Shown in pieces: positions 22,157 to 34,520 of a stretch of 64,000 bases of DNA. The translations under genes and the position numbers were made by a program. The notes below the pieces were generated by a model. That model did not search any database and was not told the DNA's origin. It was given only the letters and a program-made list of their open reading frames with translations. This DNA is from Eucalyptus grandis (lineage: Eukaryota > Streptophyta > Magnoliopsida > Myrtales > Myrtaceae): the NCBI RefSeq assembly GCF_016545825.1, contig NC_052621.1, forward strand, positions 16,046,910-16,110,909, written 5' to 3'. How positions within the stretch are numbered: the first letter of the stretch is position 1; each line of letters starts with the position of its first letter.

Positions 22157-24423
22157 ACTTTTATAATTAAAAAATTATCTGTATATTTGATCGAAAAACT
22201 TTTCAATGAAATTCAGTATTTAAAAAAAAAAAGTTTCCACATTTTTAGAATGTTTTAAACTTAAAAGTGACCGAGAAATTTTTATAATGTGTAATATTAT
22301 ATAGTACATTGATAAATAGATTAAAAATCTCTTCTTTGATTACTTCGTGTTTATGCCTCTTTTTACTATATTATATAGAAAAAAATAACCGAACGAAGTT
22401 CCCAAATGTCATCTAATTAGATGCTACATCATTGTCCCAATTTTTTTTGGCAATAATATTATAATTGTGTGTTAGCTGGTGAGCTTGTTGGTCTAATCAT
22501 GAGTCATAATCAAGCGACCTTTTTCAGCTGCTTGTGCCTTTCAGTTCAGTCAAAGGTTTTCAACATGGCTTCAACCCCACTCAAACTTCCCTGAAATCTA
22601 AAGCAATCTGATTTCTTGATTTTAAAGCTTCTCCTTCCCCTTTACCAGAATAATGCAATCATCATAGCGAGCAATAAAAATTAGTGCATGAGAATATATT
22701 TTCCTTCTAGGCGCAGCCATTTTCTCTAGGAGCAAGTCCAAAATTTTGTTACATCTATAAACCCCTGTGAATTTATCTGTTGACACAAGTAATATAAATG
22801 ATTTCTAGTTAATAAAAGTATATTTTCATCTCATTTCTTTGATGACATAAAATGATGAAAATACACGTTTACCACTCTTATAAGTTACATGTATTACACA
22901 AGCTAACAGAAAATGTAACAGAGGGGTTAATGGCCTTAACAAAATGGAATTTTAGGGAGAGAGCAAACACGCACTATCCCAAAGTTTGAGAGAGTTTTGT
23001 GTGACTTTTCCTCACAGAAACTACTCGAGTTAGAGGACTAAATTTCAACTTAACCCTTTTTCCTGCCGTGTGCATGTATAATTCTTACACTTTTCATATG
23101 AAGGAGTTAGTTCAGTTTATTCTGATTGATCTCGACCACCAATCAAGGATCTAATTGACGGGGCACAAGATCTGACCCTCCAAATATTGTGAAATTTCAT
23201 AATGACCCTTGAACTTTAGTTAGAAGAAAATGACCATTTTGTCCATTAATTGTGAATTTAGAGATTTGTAACCAATGGCGATCTCATGGAAGAAAAGATT
23301 AAGTGAGTCCAATTCAGCCGGAGCTAAAAAAATGACACCGTGATCTATTGAACTGAATATAGCATGTTGTGATCCCATGGTAGAAAATGCTTATCTTGAA
23401 ATCAATAAGCACTTGAACACTAATTTTTTTATTGCCTTCTATTGAGTTACTTCTTATTTTATTATATGATAAACTAGAGATCGTAGATTTACGAGTTAAA
23501 TTTTTGTATAGGTCTTTAACCTTTTTTAAATATAAAAAATATAGACGATATGAACAAGACAAGTCCAATAAAAGTTGTACATAAACAATTATTTGAACTA
23601 TTCTTAACTAATTAAATATTGGCGTATTCTTTTATGTGAGAAGTAATTTTTGTCGAAATTGAAACCCCTAACGGGAAAATTTAAAAGATGGCAGCTCCAT
23701 TAACTGTTATGTAATGATCGTTAGTCACCTTTGAAGTGACACATTTTTGGGAATTTTGGTCAATACGTACATATATAACGTGGATTAACACAAGTACGCT
23801 ATTCTATTCGAGGCATGTCCATATAAACTAAGGAGGGTCTTTAAGAGAACTAAAATAGTCAATAAATCGGTGCAATATCTTCAGTATAATTGTTTTATTG
23901 ATTTGATTCGGTTACTTAACAAGTACACCATTAATTATTGGTTTGGTTTTAATATTTTTCCATACCTAATCAAGATAACAAACCCAGTGACCTTTTATAT
24001 TGTTTCTAGGTTTTTTTATGAGTAGTTCACGAAGGGTCATTTCGTCCTAAGCAACAATAACGTTTAACATCAACAATTAGATCTCCTTTTTTTTGTATGT
24101 CCAATAAAGTTAATCCCCACATAAAGTTTACACCTTTGCCTCGTGGGACAACAATATCGCAAACCCTTTCTATGTCTAATCAATTCTCCAAAATCGTACC
24201 GATGACCCAAAATTGCATTTTGTCCACAATGGCCAAGGGCCCTTATGGATAGAAGTGTAATGGATGGTATTTTTAGGCCATTAATACAGGTTTGGGGATT
24301 TTAGCGAGACAAAAGAAAGCTCGGGATATTGGTATCCCACAGAAAAAAAAAATTAAAAGGATCTCCCCTTCTAATAATCGCTTTTCAAAAATAAAGGCGA
24401 AAATTTCAAAGAGTTGTAGAACT
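22155..24423. other. Intergenic, no gene seen
   Basis: AT-rich sequence with only short open frames. The longest, at 23,314-23,568 minus (84 codons), has no recognisable domain. Confidence 0.35.
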
Positions 24424-25265
24424 TGAAAAAATTGTCCAAAAAACCCTAAAACTATTGCTCTTTTGTCAATCTAGTCTTAAACTTTTCATTTGTGGCAATA
24501 GAGTTCGAAACATTTTTACCTTTTACCAATTGAGTTTATTTGATCAATTTTGATAGAAAATCTCTTATGTGGATGTTGATCATTCAACTTGGTGCGACTA
24601 ATGCTAAGATGGCCGATTTTTATAATAATTGAATTTTTTTTACTTGTTTTTTTTTTCTTTTTTTCTTTTCTTTCTCTTTCTTTTTTCTCTTCCCTTCTTT
24701 TTCTAGCTGTTGCTAGGCCTCAACAACTAGCTAGAGGTGAGGGCCAACAAGGTCAACCTCACCCTACCACTAGCAAGCTCGAACCTCACCAGATCCGGCA
24801 AGAATGAGCCTCGCACTGCCACTAGTAAGGCCGACCTTCCCTAGCATTGATGAGGATGAGCCTCACTAAGGTCGAGCGAGGCTCGCCATCATCAAATTGG
24901 CGAGGTCAACCTCCAATTTGCTCAAGGATGGCGATGACAAGCCTCCCCCAACCATGGCTAGGTTGACCTCGCGAGACCTCACCTTTGGCTGGTCATCGCC
25001 CATTGTTGAAGTCTAACAACCAGCTAGAAGAAGAAGGAAGAAAAATAAAAAAAAAAGAGGAAGAAAAAAATTATTATTAAAAATTATTTACGTCAACGTT
25101 AATCGTACCATGTAGAATTATCAATGTCCACATCTTTGATTTCTGGCCAAATTTGGCCGAATGCACTTAATTGTCAAAACATAAGAATATTTAGAATTCA
25201 ATTATGTTTAAGATCAAATTGACAAAAATATAATAGATTTATAACTTTTTGGACAATTTTTTTCG
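24424..25265. mobile_element. Non-autonomous TIR element, 0.84 kb
   Basis: The left end begins AAAAAATTGTCCAAAAAA and the right end is its inverse (TTTTTGGACAATTTTTTT). Inside these, TTGTCAATCTAGTCTTAAAC on the left mirrors GTTTAAGATCAAATTGACAA on the right. The interior is a GC-richer patch (24,720-25,010) of GCGAGGTCAACCTC-like repeats between pyrimidine- and purine-rich arms. There is no transposase. It belongs to the same family as the 19.2-kb and 27.4-kb elements. Confidence 0.7.
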
Positions 25266-27400
25266 CAAAACTTTCTTAAATTTTAGGTCATAATTCCGCT
25301 AGAACGGAATTGTCTTTTTCGTTCAATCATTCAAAGAAACAAAAAAAACTGCAATATGATAAAAGAAAAAACATTTCGTTGTTTGGTAGCCAGAATATCA
25401 AAGAGAGCCATGATTGCTTATTCTGCAAGCTAGGAACCAACAAACTAGAGCAGGGCGAGACGTGAGTGCTTATTCTATTGCCCATGATCGCCAGGCCTAC
25501 AAGGGTGGGGGGATGAAACACATTTTTTGAATATGTTTTTGCCTGAAGATGATTAATTCCAGAAAAATTATTTATTATTTTAGAAAGAAACCTTACTTGT
25601 CTAGTTTCATATGGCTCGACTCCACGATGCATGATTGCATTAGCCCTTTTATTTATTAATCCCTTGTTCCGCAGTTTCTGCGGGCCGACCTGTCTCTGTC
25701 CATGTTCTAGCCACGAGTTCCACCAACTTCGGGGAAGTGGAATTTGCACCAAACAAATAGTTGAGCAACACATGGCGTAAAGTCAACTGTCTTGATTTAA
25801 TTGGACCATCCTAATAAAGAAAAAATTGTAAGAAATTCAGAATATTATACGCATCATCATATTTTCTCGCGACCCTATCCTTAGGGAAATTCTTCTTAAT
25901 TATAAGAAAATACTTTTCCAAAACCTTTAATTGATTTCTAATATAGGCCTTTGTCCCGCACATCGAAATCCAATATTTTTTCAATGGCCCTTCTTCGATG
26001 AGAATTGAGGCAGCCGTTCCGGCATCAACTCCGCATGCCAAAAAGAAAGATGCTACGTTGGCTTGATGACTACAACTTCTCATTTACCCAAATCAATCAT
26101 CAAAGTTTCTTTATTTTCTTCCAAATTGATGAAACTTCACATTCGACGGTTGGCTTGGTCTAAGTGGACAAGAACATCATACGCTTAGTTCACTTAAGAA
26201 TATCCAATATCTAGACATGTCACATAAATAATTTACAGAGCTGAACTCGATTGCTAAAAATGGAAGTTAGAAAAAAATGATTTTGCAAAACAAAAACTTT
26301 CAATGACCAACAGGAAAATAAACAAAAGAAGTTGGAGAATTTAATTTTAAAAATATCATAATCGAGAGTAGTTTATAACATGTTTCTAGACTAAAAATAT
26401 AATATAAATGAAAAGTATTAAAAATCAGTCTCACTTTTCGCGCCACGGTTTTATTTTCTCAAAAAAGGATATGCTTCTCACATAAAGTTTTTGGCTTTTG
26501 ACACCATCGATTACCAATATGGATTTGCACACGAAGTTGCCAGTTTCAACCCTAACTCAGCCACCAGTAAATGCCTAGTCACTAGTCATCTTGAAGTTGA
26601 GGATCTTGGCCCTACTCCCCACGTCCACCGATGCCCCTTGGTTCTCTCTCTCTCTCTCTCTCGCGATTTCAAACGAGGTCGTCGCTGTGAGATTTCGCAG
26701 GTCAACCGTATTAAACCTCCATTTGAGGTCGTCCATGGCCGCTCGCGACCTCAATTTTACAAGCCACTTGTCGAGGACATTGGCTACCTCAATGAGGTCA
26801 TTCACATCAATATCACATTGCCCTATCCATATTGAAGCAATACTACTTTGCATCTTAAGAGAAACAGCATAAGTAAGAAGGTTTTCTTCAAATCTTAGCG
26901 TCCCAAATCCAAACTGCCCTCCTTAATTTGTGAAGTAGGTATACCCTTATCGTAAAATTTCGAGAAAAACAAACAAGCGTAGAAATCGAGAACGTTGAAG
27001 GCATTCAGACACCGTCTTGGAGGCTGACTCTTCAAAAAGTGCGGTAGGTCCGCCCTTATTGAAATGAGAAGGGGCTCCCACAGTAAAAGAACGCACCTCG
27101 TGGTGCAGTTTTCGGTGTACCGTACCACAGAATGAAGGAATAACAAATATTTAATTAGAGCTCCATGCAGAAGCTGCGCAATTGATGAACGGCTAGCCGA
27201 TAAACACGGGCTGAAAACTCGGGATGACAAGCGCGATTTAAGAGCAACGCCAGGGAGGTCTAAACATTATGGCGTCCAGGATTGTCATTGAATTTGCTGA
27301 AAGGAAGAGCTTGAGCGGGCCTCACGTAAATTTCAGGTGCCGCATGAGAGAACAAAAGAGGACTTTTCAATAAACATGTTAGAGTCCGACAAACAAAAAA
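25266..27400. other. Unassigned region with several open frames
   Basis: Three minus-strand frames stand out: 25,327-25,773 (148 codons), 25,811-26,083 (90 codons) and 26,895-27,230 (111 codons). Their base composition is more balanced than in the flanks. The peptides contain motifs such as NKRANAIMHRGVEP, ASILIEEGPLKKYWISM and RRCLNAFNVLDFYACLFFSK. I cannot assign these to a family. Fragments of transferred organellar DNA or a decayed gene are both possible. A CT microsatellite lies at 26,644-26,662. No promoter or splice structure is evident. Confidence 0.25.
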
Positions 27401-27409
27401 TGATAGGGG

Positions 27410-27841
27410 GGAAAATTACCCAAAAAAACCGTAAATCTATTACATTTGCACCTTCAGCCCTAAAATTCTAAATTCAGTCAATTTAATTATAAACCTTTTT
27501 AAAAATTTGCAAATATAGTCCATTCCGCTAATTTTGGCTAGAAATTTATGGCATTGATGTCGACCATCTTATGTAACAGGCAAAATATTTTCATTTTTAT
27601 TTTTATTTTTCCTTTTTTATTATCAAGGGCCCAACAAGGGCTATCGATCTCCGGCCAAGGCCCGACAAGGCCTCATAGGCCCTTGCCCTAAGGCCGGCGG
27701 GGGTAGCCAAGCCTTGACTAATGGTAGGGGCCCCTTGCCGACCCTTAATAATTAAAAAATGAAAAATAAAATAAAATATTGAAAAAATTTCCACATCAAC
27801 ATCAACCATGTCATATAGGACAACTAGTGTCTATGTCAATT
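27410..27841. mobile_element. TIR-element half, interrupted by a nested element
   Basis: The stretch begins GGGGGAAAATTACC and carries the family phrase GCTAATTTTGGCTAGAAATT, followed by a CAAGGCCCGACAAGGCC-type GC-rich patch at 27,630-27,750. Its right part (CACATCAACATCAACC) mirrors the family right end but stops where the nested element at 27,842 starts. Confidence 0.5.
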
Positions 27842-28537
27842 TAGGGGTGCATGAAAAACATTTTGGAACAAAAATCAATTTTTAGCAATAAATTGATATT
27901 CTAATTTCTATTCCTAAGACGAGTTTCTAAGCAAAAAAACATGTTTGATAATAATTCAAAATTTCTATTTCTAGAATAGAAATTCGTTTGATAACAGAAT
28001 AAAAAATTTCCATCTCTCGAAGGGCGGTGTTTAACAATCGGCGGTCGGCGGGCGGGCGACGTCCGACAACGGTTGGTTGGAGTTCGGCATTTGGTGGAGA
28101 GTGATTGGCGCCCGACAACCGACAATGGGTGGGTGGGTGGCATTTGGCGTCTGGCGGCAATCAGCCAACATTCGGTGGCGGCATCTGACAACCAATGGCG
28201 AGTGGCCGTCATCCAGAGGCTAGCAATTGGCGATAGACGGGCAGCCGGCGGCGAGCAACGGTAGTCGGTGACGAGCATCCAGCATCCCACAAGCGACAAG
28301 TGAGCGACGGGCGATAACAAAAGTAAACAATGAAAATAGTTTTCATTTCTCATTTTTATTCCAAAAATAGAAAAGCTAAAAATTTTATTTTTGATTTCTG
28401 CTCCAAATTAATAGAAATATGTTCTAGAATAGAAAAATGAAATTATGTTATCAAATGAATTTATATCCCGAACTTGTTTCGAGATAACAGAAAAACAAAA
28501 AAAATAAAGAAATAAAAATTTTGTCATACGTGCCTTT
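27842..28537. mobile_element. TIR element related to the 7.1-kb Harbinger-like element
   Basis: The left end GGGGTGCATGAAAAACATTTT and the right end (complement of GGCACGTATGACAAAATTTT) are inverted. Both lead into AGAAATTGATTTC- and GTTTGATAAC-type sub-terminal motifs shared with the element at 7,080-8,316. The interior differs: 28,020-28,320 is a strongly GC-rich island of GGCG/CCGACAAC motifs. There is no transposase. Confidence 0.65.
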
Positions 28538-28556
28538 ACTTTTTTTTTTTTTGCGC

Positions 28557-28785
28557 AAAATTACAATGTAATTCTTCCAACCACTTTTTACCAAAAATTG
28601 CTAATGTCATCATGTGCCACGCAGGACAGTTGAGGTGACGGGATCAACAAATCAATAATTTTTTTTTTAAATTGACCGGAATGACTACATTATAATTTTG
28701 CACAATAGGTGAATTGAGAAAATTGATCAATTTTATGATTGAATTAATACTGGTTAGGTTTAAGACTAATGGGATAATTTTCCCT
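28557..28785. mobile_element. Small TIR-element remnant
   Basis: About 230 bp with the family phrases CCAAAAATTGCTAATGTCA near the left and AAATTGACCGGAATGACTAC near the right, ending GGATAATTTTCCC. It could be a small family member or the displaced right half of the element at 27,410. Confidence 0.4.
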
Positions 28786-31400
28786 ACAGAAGTAAGAAAG
28801 AAAAACAAGCTTCTAAAAATCCTCTTTATACAACATTTTCCTTAATAACGCCTAGGATTCTAACTAGCTATTGTTGGCTTCTCCTCGTCGCATGCAGTGG
28901 TTTTGTTGCACTCTCCACAAGAAAAGGACTTCCGAAAAGGTACCACCAAAGCAAAATTTGTAATGCTACGAATTAATTGTTCTCCATGAATTTCATTTAT
29001 TTCTACTTTTACCTTTAACCTCTTTCGAAATTTAAAGTCGTAACTACAATTCTCTTTATTGCGTGTCCCCCAATTTTTCATGAGATTTTTACTAAGATTT
29101 GAATATAAGACTTCACTTTTTGTTTCAATTGATAAGACCGTATTAATAAATGAAACTTTTATTTTGCTATATAAGAAGAAAGAGAATATTTTCATGTTTA
29201 TTTTTAATCCACAATCTTCTTTTTCTTTTTTTGGGAAAAACTCATAATAAGGCTCCTTCCTCTATCATATACTAAAGAGATTTCTATTTACTTCATTGAA
29301 ACATTTCACTTTACTGCTTTTTGTAATAATTCCAATTTAAACTCCATGTAAATATATAAGAAGTCTGAAGTTATATCTCCACAGTCAAGCCTTTTTTTAG
29401 GCACAAGATATCACACATCATTATTATGTAGATTGTATTTATTTATTTTTTGGTCGAATGTTGTAGATTGTAATTCAAAACATCCTCTTTTTTTCTTTTT
29501 TCTTTTTTTGGCATCCTATGCAATTAATCAAGCCTTCTCATCCTTTTGTTCTATGTGGATGTTTCTGCTTTTGGTTTTAGTATGACGTGAGGTAAAACGT
29601 CATTTATGTCGCCGCTATTAGCTGCACCTTCTCCTTCGACTTTTCTTGTCATAGGTACAGGGTCAAGTAATTCACTCAAGAATTGATAGATAAAGGACCA
29701 CTAAGAATTAATTTGGTGGATCTTTGACTAGATGCTTGAAAGAAAAAAACAAACAAGTGACTTGATTGGGAAAAAAAATGGAAAATGATATGTGGAAAAA
29801 TTAGTTAAATTTAAGTGATGTCACGTGGATTGATGAGATTTAAGAAAAGACCTCTTCATTTACCAAGTGAATATAATTATAACATCTTTATCTTGTAAAA
29901 TACTACTAATTCTTGTTTTTGAGGAGTTTAGGAGAATGTTCACCATATATGGTAATAAGATTTATATGCATTATTTTTTATTAACCAAATAGATTATCTA
30001 TAAATTTTTCATGCAAAAGGATTTTTCCTATTATTGTGTTATAATTTCTGTCATGAAGAATAAATTTAATGAAAGAATTAATTCTTTCAATTGCCAATCA
30101 TTTTGCAATATATTGAACTGACAACTTTAATTAGTAAAATTAATACTTGTATGAGAGAATAATATAAATCTGCAATTATTTTTCAGTTTTCCTTTACTAT
30201 GTTTTGCGGGTGCTTTAATTTGACCCGCGCGTTGGGCAGGTAAATCATCTAGTGAACATGTAATGCATGGGGACAAGTACACGAGGGGAAGTTCATGACA
30301 CGAGAGAAGATTCCAAAAAACTTTATGAAGTAGGATCCTTTTTCTACGGTTCCCTCGCGTATGACTTTGTTTCAGAATATCCCAAACTTAATAACCTAAA
30401 GTGGCTTTGAACCTCGAAGTTCTCCTTGATTTGACTTTGTTCTATTTTTTTCCTTGAATTTGATTATTTTGATTCAACAACCGTTGAACTCAATGCTGTC
30501 GAAAGTAATGACCAGCTAACAATTATGTGCTCATTACCAATGGAGATATGAGATACAATGATCAATGATCAATTATTTTATTTGAAATATCCTTTTTGGT
30601 GGAACAAGAGTGTGCTTTAACATCTTGTTTTTTGAATTTGGCTTTATTTTATAATATTCTAGGCTTTACACTACTTCGGTTTGTTTTACTATGAAATCTA
30701 CGTACTTCTTATGCATAATTTTGAATAATAAATAAAATTTTGTTTCGATAAAAAATAAAAATAAAATACAATTTTCGCCATGTCACTTTTGTTAAAGAAA
30801 AATCCAGCATAATCCTAACCTAAATTGAAATTAAAAACTCAAAAACCGTTTTCCTCTTACACTTACAATAATTTTCCATCTCCAATTTTTCAATCTATAC
30901 TTGAGAGATCCTAACCATTCAAGCAAGAAATGAAGGTTTTTAACAGTTTACGTGAGTGGCGCGGAAGAATTGCGTCTTTTTTCTAATTGCCTCGGAAGAA
31001 GGGGTGAAATGTGTAAATTTTCATTATTCAAATAAAGTAATGAGAGCCGCGATGAATTCATTATATGATTATTACGTCATAATGATCGATTTCTAGAAAT
31101 TTGGAGACATATATAAATTCAGGAGGAATTTCAAGAAACGCGCGTCACTTTGAAAGGGTCTCGAGTCAAAGTGCTCAAATTGAGAGGGAGAATTTTAGAA
31201 CAAAATCAGATTTGGAGAATACATGCCATTTTAGGGGGATTTTCGGGATTTCGCATATGGCGTCGCGTCGTCGGCGCCTTCTTTACAGATTGTATCCTCC
31301 CATTAACCGCGTGGACCTGCACTGTAACCCCGAAACGGTGGGGGCCAATTTCGTCTTTCCGCCTCCTCCACTCAGCTTCGTGGAAGATTAAAATCCTCAC
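28786..31400. other. Intergenic, UGD upstream region
   Basis: A minus-strand frame at 28,860-29,195 (111 codons) ends in a Cys-containing tail (SCGECNKTTACDEEKPTIAS) that I do not recognise. It could be an old exon fragment. The rest, especially 29,200-31,000, is AT-rich without supported features. Confidence 0.25.
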
Positions 31401-31415
31401 CGTCCGTGCAAACGC

Positions 31416-31421
31416 CACGTG
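31416..31421 (+). promoter_or_regulatory. G-box in the UGD promoter
   Basis: CACGTG sits within the palindrome GCCACGTGGC (31,414-31,423), about 170 bp upstream of the TATA-like box. G-boxes with this core bind bZIP and bHLH factors (light, ABA and stress responses). Actual use here is inferred. Confidence 0.6.
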
Positions 31422-31586
31422 GCGCGTTAGTTTGCGCGTGGAAAGGTCCTCACGAACCGTAAAGGGCAAAAAAAAGGGAAAATAAAAAAGGAGGAGGAGG
31501 AGGGAGGAGGAAGAATTGTCCGATTGAAAATAAGAGTGCGGTGGTGTGGTGTGGGTAGATCTTGAATTGAACGAGCTCAATTCGCG

Positions 31587-31594
31587 TATTTAAA
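31587..31594 (+). promoter_or_regulatory. UGD TATA-like box
   Basis: TATTTAAA is followed about 25-35 bp later by a pyrimidine-rich stretch (CTTCCTCATTCTTCCTTG) suited to transcription initiation near 31,615-31,625. It is correctly placed upstream of the leader exon. Confidence 0.6.
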
Positions 31595-31614
31595 CCCGCC
31601 CCGCTTCCTCATTC

Positions 31615-31718
31615 TTCCTTGTCCATTTCAACTCTCCCTCTCTCCCTCTCTTCTGCCCCTCGATCGATCCAGCGATCTTCCTATTTCCGGACGCGGGGAG
31701 CAGCTCCTCTTGTCGAAG
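31615..31718 (+). other. UGD leader exon (5' UTR)
   Basis: A CT-rich, GC-richer segment ends in CGAAG before a GTAAAT donor at 31,719. Plant UGD genes commonly have a non-coding first exon. The transcription start is estimated from the TATA-like box. Confidence 0.6.
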
Positions 31719-32749
31719 GTAAATCCCCGATCGCTCATCTCATCCTCGAAACGCAAATGCTCCGGTTTCGGTCGACGATGCTTCCTCGTTTTTTCACCCT
31801 TGAAAATTCGTTCGATTGACCGCCGGATCCCGTGTCCCCCCGGCGGCCGATTGGGCTGTGCGGGTCTGGATCGTTTAGATCTAATGTGGCCTTGCATGTC
31901 GCGGCATTCGATCCGGAAGTTTTCGGGTCGTTTAGCTTCCTTTGAGATGCGCGCGCGATGGAGGAGTTTGAGCTGGTCGGATCTGGCGGCTGTTTGGGTT
32001 TTGTAGGCGTTCTCCTTCTCAGATCTGTGCTCTTCTTGTGTTCGCTGCATGGTTCGGGCTCGGGTTGAGAGAGCTTACGGTCTGGTGATCTTGGTTTGTG
32101 CCGTGAATTAGCATTGGACTATCGGATCTGATAGGTTGACCCCACCGCTTGTTGCATTATATGCGAATTTGGATGTTCTGTGTATATTTTTGTACTTATT
32201 TGAACCAAGAAAGCATACTTCTTGGACGTACCTTTTCTTATTGGCGATTATTTGCCTTTCTATAATTCGGTGTGATCTCCGTCTGTTACTGGGTTTTTAT
32301 TTGCCAAATTGCTCTTGTTGATAGCTTTTCTCTCAATTTTGACTACGTTTTGTCCTCTGGCTTGCTGGGGGTACTTACTGATTTGATGCTGGATTCAATC
32401 TCGCGAGGCTTACCCGGGCTGGTGAAAGAGAGGAAAGAGTTTGGCTAGAGAATGCGGACCTATGTTCATTCTTCAGGCAAATTAGAGCTCTTAATTATTA
32501 GATCTAAGATGAGAGTCTGAATGAAGCAGAGTTGGGTGGATACTTGCATGCAGTACACTGTTTGTGCACCTCACCGACATGCATAGGCCACGATAAGTTG
32601 CTAGTTTATTTCAGGAAGCGGAGGGGAATATGTGCAGTTCTGTACATATATTAAGTGTGCTTTGCGATTGGTCTGTCTATTTGACTCGCGATACCAAAAT
32701 TAGCAGAGTTATTTTAGAACTATTTCCTAATTTGTTTGACCTCTCTCAG
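31719..32749 (+). other. UGD 5' UTR intron
   Basis: The donor G|GTAAAT is at 31,719 and the acceptor CTCTCTCAG|G ends at 32,749 after a T-rich tract (CTAATTTGTTTGACCTCTC). This gives a 1,031-bp intron that ends 21 bp before the start codon. Its length and position match the leader introns known for plant UGD genes, which often raise expression. Short open frames inside it are not genes. Confidence 0.75.
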
Positions 32750-32770
32750 GTTCTAAATTAGTGTGGAGAG

Positions 32771-34213
32771 ATGGTGAAGATCTGCTGCATTGGTGCTGGC
32801 TATGTCGGCGGGCCTACTATGGCCGTGATTGCTCTCAAGTGCCCGTCAGTAGAAGTTGCGGTCGTTGATATTTCTGTCTCTCGCATACAAGCCTGGAACA
32901 GCGAACAGCTCCCTATCTATGAACCAGGCCTTGATGCGGTGGTGAAGCAATGCCGAGGGAAGAACCTCTTCTTCAGCACCGATGTGGAGAAGCATGTGTT
33001 TGAGGCTGACATTGTCTTCGTGTCTGTCAACACCCCTACCAAGACTCGAGGTCTGGGTGCAGGCAAAGCTGCAGATCTGACCTACTGGGAAAGTGCAGCC
33101 CGTATGATTGCTGATGTCTCAAAATCTGATAAAATTGTTGTGGAGAAATCGACTGTCCCGGTTAAGACTGCCGAGGCAATAGAGAAGATTCTGACCCATA
33201 ACAGCAAGGGAATCAAATTCCAGATTCTGTCGAACCCAGAGTTCCTTGCTGAGGGGACGGCAATCCAAGATCTGTTTGCTCCAGATCGTGTCCTTATTGG
33301 TGGCAGGGAAACTCCAGAAGGCCAGAAAGCCATCCAAACCTTGAAGGACGTATATGCTCATTGGGTTCCCGAAGACCGCATTTTAACGACCAACCTTTGG
33401 TCTGCAGAGCTCTCTAAATTGGCTGCTAATGCTTTCTTGGCACAAAGGATCTCTTCTGTGAATGCCATGTCCTCACTTTGCGAGGCCACTGGTGCAGATG
33501 TTGCTCAAGTGTCTTATGCTGTGGGTAAGGACTCACGAATTGGTCCCAAGTTCCTTAATGCTAGTGTTGGCTTTGGTGGATCCTGCTTCCAAAAGGATAT
33601 TCTCAACCTGGTGTACATCTGTGAGTGCAATGGCCTTCCTGAAGTGGCTGAGTACTGGAAACAAGTGATTAAGATCAACGACTATCAGAAGGCCCGCTTT
33701 GTGAACCGTGTGGTTTCCTCTATGTTCAACACAGTTTCAAACAAGAAGATCGCCATTCTTGGATTTGCCTTTAAGAAAGATACCGGGGACACGCGTGAGA
33801 CTCCCGCAATTGACGTCTGCAAGGGTCTCTTGGGAGACAAGGCCAGGCTAAGCATTTATGATCCTCAGGTGACTGAGGAGCAGATCCAGAGGGACCTTAC
33901 CATGAACAAGTTTGATTGGGACCACCCAGTCCACCTTCAGCCGATGAGTCCCACCACTGTGAAGCAGGTTTCTGTAGTCTGGGACGCCTATGATGCTGTC
34001 AAGGATGCCCATGGCCTCTGCATCCTCACTGAGTGGGATGAGTTCAAGACTCTTGATTACCAGAGGATATACGACAACATGCAGAAGCCGGCTTACATCT
34101 TTGATGGCAGGAACGTCGTCAACGTTAACAAGCTGCGTGAGATCGGATTCATTGTCTACTCCATTGGCAAGCCGCTGGATCCCTGGCTCAAGGACATGCC
34201 CGCCGTGGCATAA
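32771..34213 (+). CDS. UGD: UDP-glucose 6-dehydrogenase
   Basis: This cytosolic enzyme oxidises UDP-glucose to UDP-glucuronate with two NAD+, supplying precursors for pectin and hemicellulose (xylan). The 480-residue length is that of plant UGDs, and the coding region is one exon. The N-terminal Rossmann domain has GAGYVGGP (8-15). The catalytic set is complete: Glu161 in NPEFLAEG (155-162), Lys216 and Asn220 in ELSKLAAN, Cys272 in FGGSCFQKD (the thiohemiacetal-forming Cys), and Asp276. The central dimerisation helix and the C-terminal UDP-binding domain follow ([16 protein letters not shown] near 336-351). The protein ends KDMPAVA, like other plant UGDs. The start ATG is the first after the 5' UTR intron and begins the conserved [14 protein letters not shown]. 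It has no signal peptide or lesion. It is the only clearly functional gene in the window, and its 3' end is the edge of the duplicated array downstream. Confidence 0.99.
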   Translation: MVKICCIGAGYVGGPTMAVIALKCPSVEVAVVDISVSRIQAWNSEQLPIYEPGLDAVVKQCRGKNLFFSTDVEKHVFEADIVFVSVNTPTKTRGLGAGKAADLTYWESAARMIADVSKSDKIVVEKSTVPVKTAEAIEKILTHNSKGIKFQILSNPEFLAEGTAIQDLFAPDRVLIGGRETPEGQKAIQTLKDVYAHWVPEDRILTTNLWSAELSKLAANAFLAQRISSVNAMSSLCEATGADVAQVSYAVGKDSRIGPKFLNASVGFGGSCFQKDILNLVYICECNGLPEVAEYWKQVIKINDYQKARFVNRVVSSMFNTVSNKKIAILGFAFKKDTGDTRETPAIDVCKGLLGDKARLSIYDPQVTEEQIQRDLTMNKFDWDHPVHLQPMSPTTVKQVSVVWDAYDAVKDAHGLCILTEWDEFKTLDYQRIYDNMQKPAYIFDGRNVVNVNKLREIGFIVYSIGKPLDPWLKDMPAVA

Positions 34214-34520
34214 TGGAGACCCACCTGATATTGGCGTCTGTCGCCAGCCAAGATCCTATATTTTTAAAAGCAGCCTTTTTTATCCCTCCATGTTCGCCTT
34301 TTGATGGTTTCGAATGTTCTCCTGCTTCCCCAGAGTAGTCAGGGTAATTGGTCCACATGGTGAAGTCAGCGGATTCACTCTTCTGTTCTACATTGTATTC
34401 AATTATATTACCCATCTGTCTGTTACTGCTTTTCGGGTATATTTTGATTACATTTTTGTCGGTTCAATATGTTTATGATTGGTTAGCAACTCTGAGAAAT
34501 AAACTCTCTTGGTGTTCTAG
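34214..34520 (+). other. UGD 3' UTR and poly(A) signal
   Basis: AATAAA at 34,498-34,503 is a good polyadenylation signal 285 bp after the stop codon. The whole segment has recognisable copies downstream at about 45,960-46,100 plus 46,570-46,760, at 52,840-53,180, and at 62,840-62,970 plus 63,440-63,630. In all three copies the matching hexamer reads AATAGA. Confidence 0.75.

Noticed and set aside
24589..24807. Frame with a Phe-rich stretch as a possible membrane peptide
   Set aside because: It is encoded by a T-rich arm of a TIR element, so it is a low-complexity artefact.
26491..26872. Overlapping frames on both strands around a CT microsatellite
   Set aside because: Mutually overlapping frames without codon or domain support; probably chance.
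27901..28353. 150-codon minus-strand frame across the GC-rich island
   Set aside because: The frame results from GGCG/GCC repeats inside a TIR element and has no protein-family features.
31628..32050. 140-codon minus-strand frame rich in Arg and Lys
   Set aside because: It is antisense to the UGD leader exon and intron, and its composition follows from the GC-rich leader.
32136..32321. Open frame upstream of UGD
   Set aside because: It lies inside the 5' UTR intron, with clear donor and acceptor sites and no domain.
33082..33361. Minus-strand frames inside UGD
   Set aside because: They are antisense shadows of a highly conserved coding exon.
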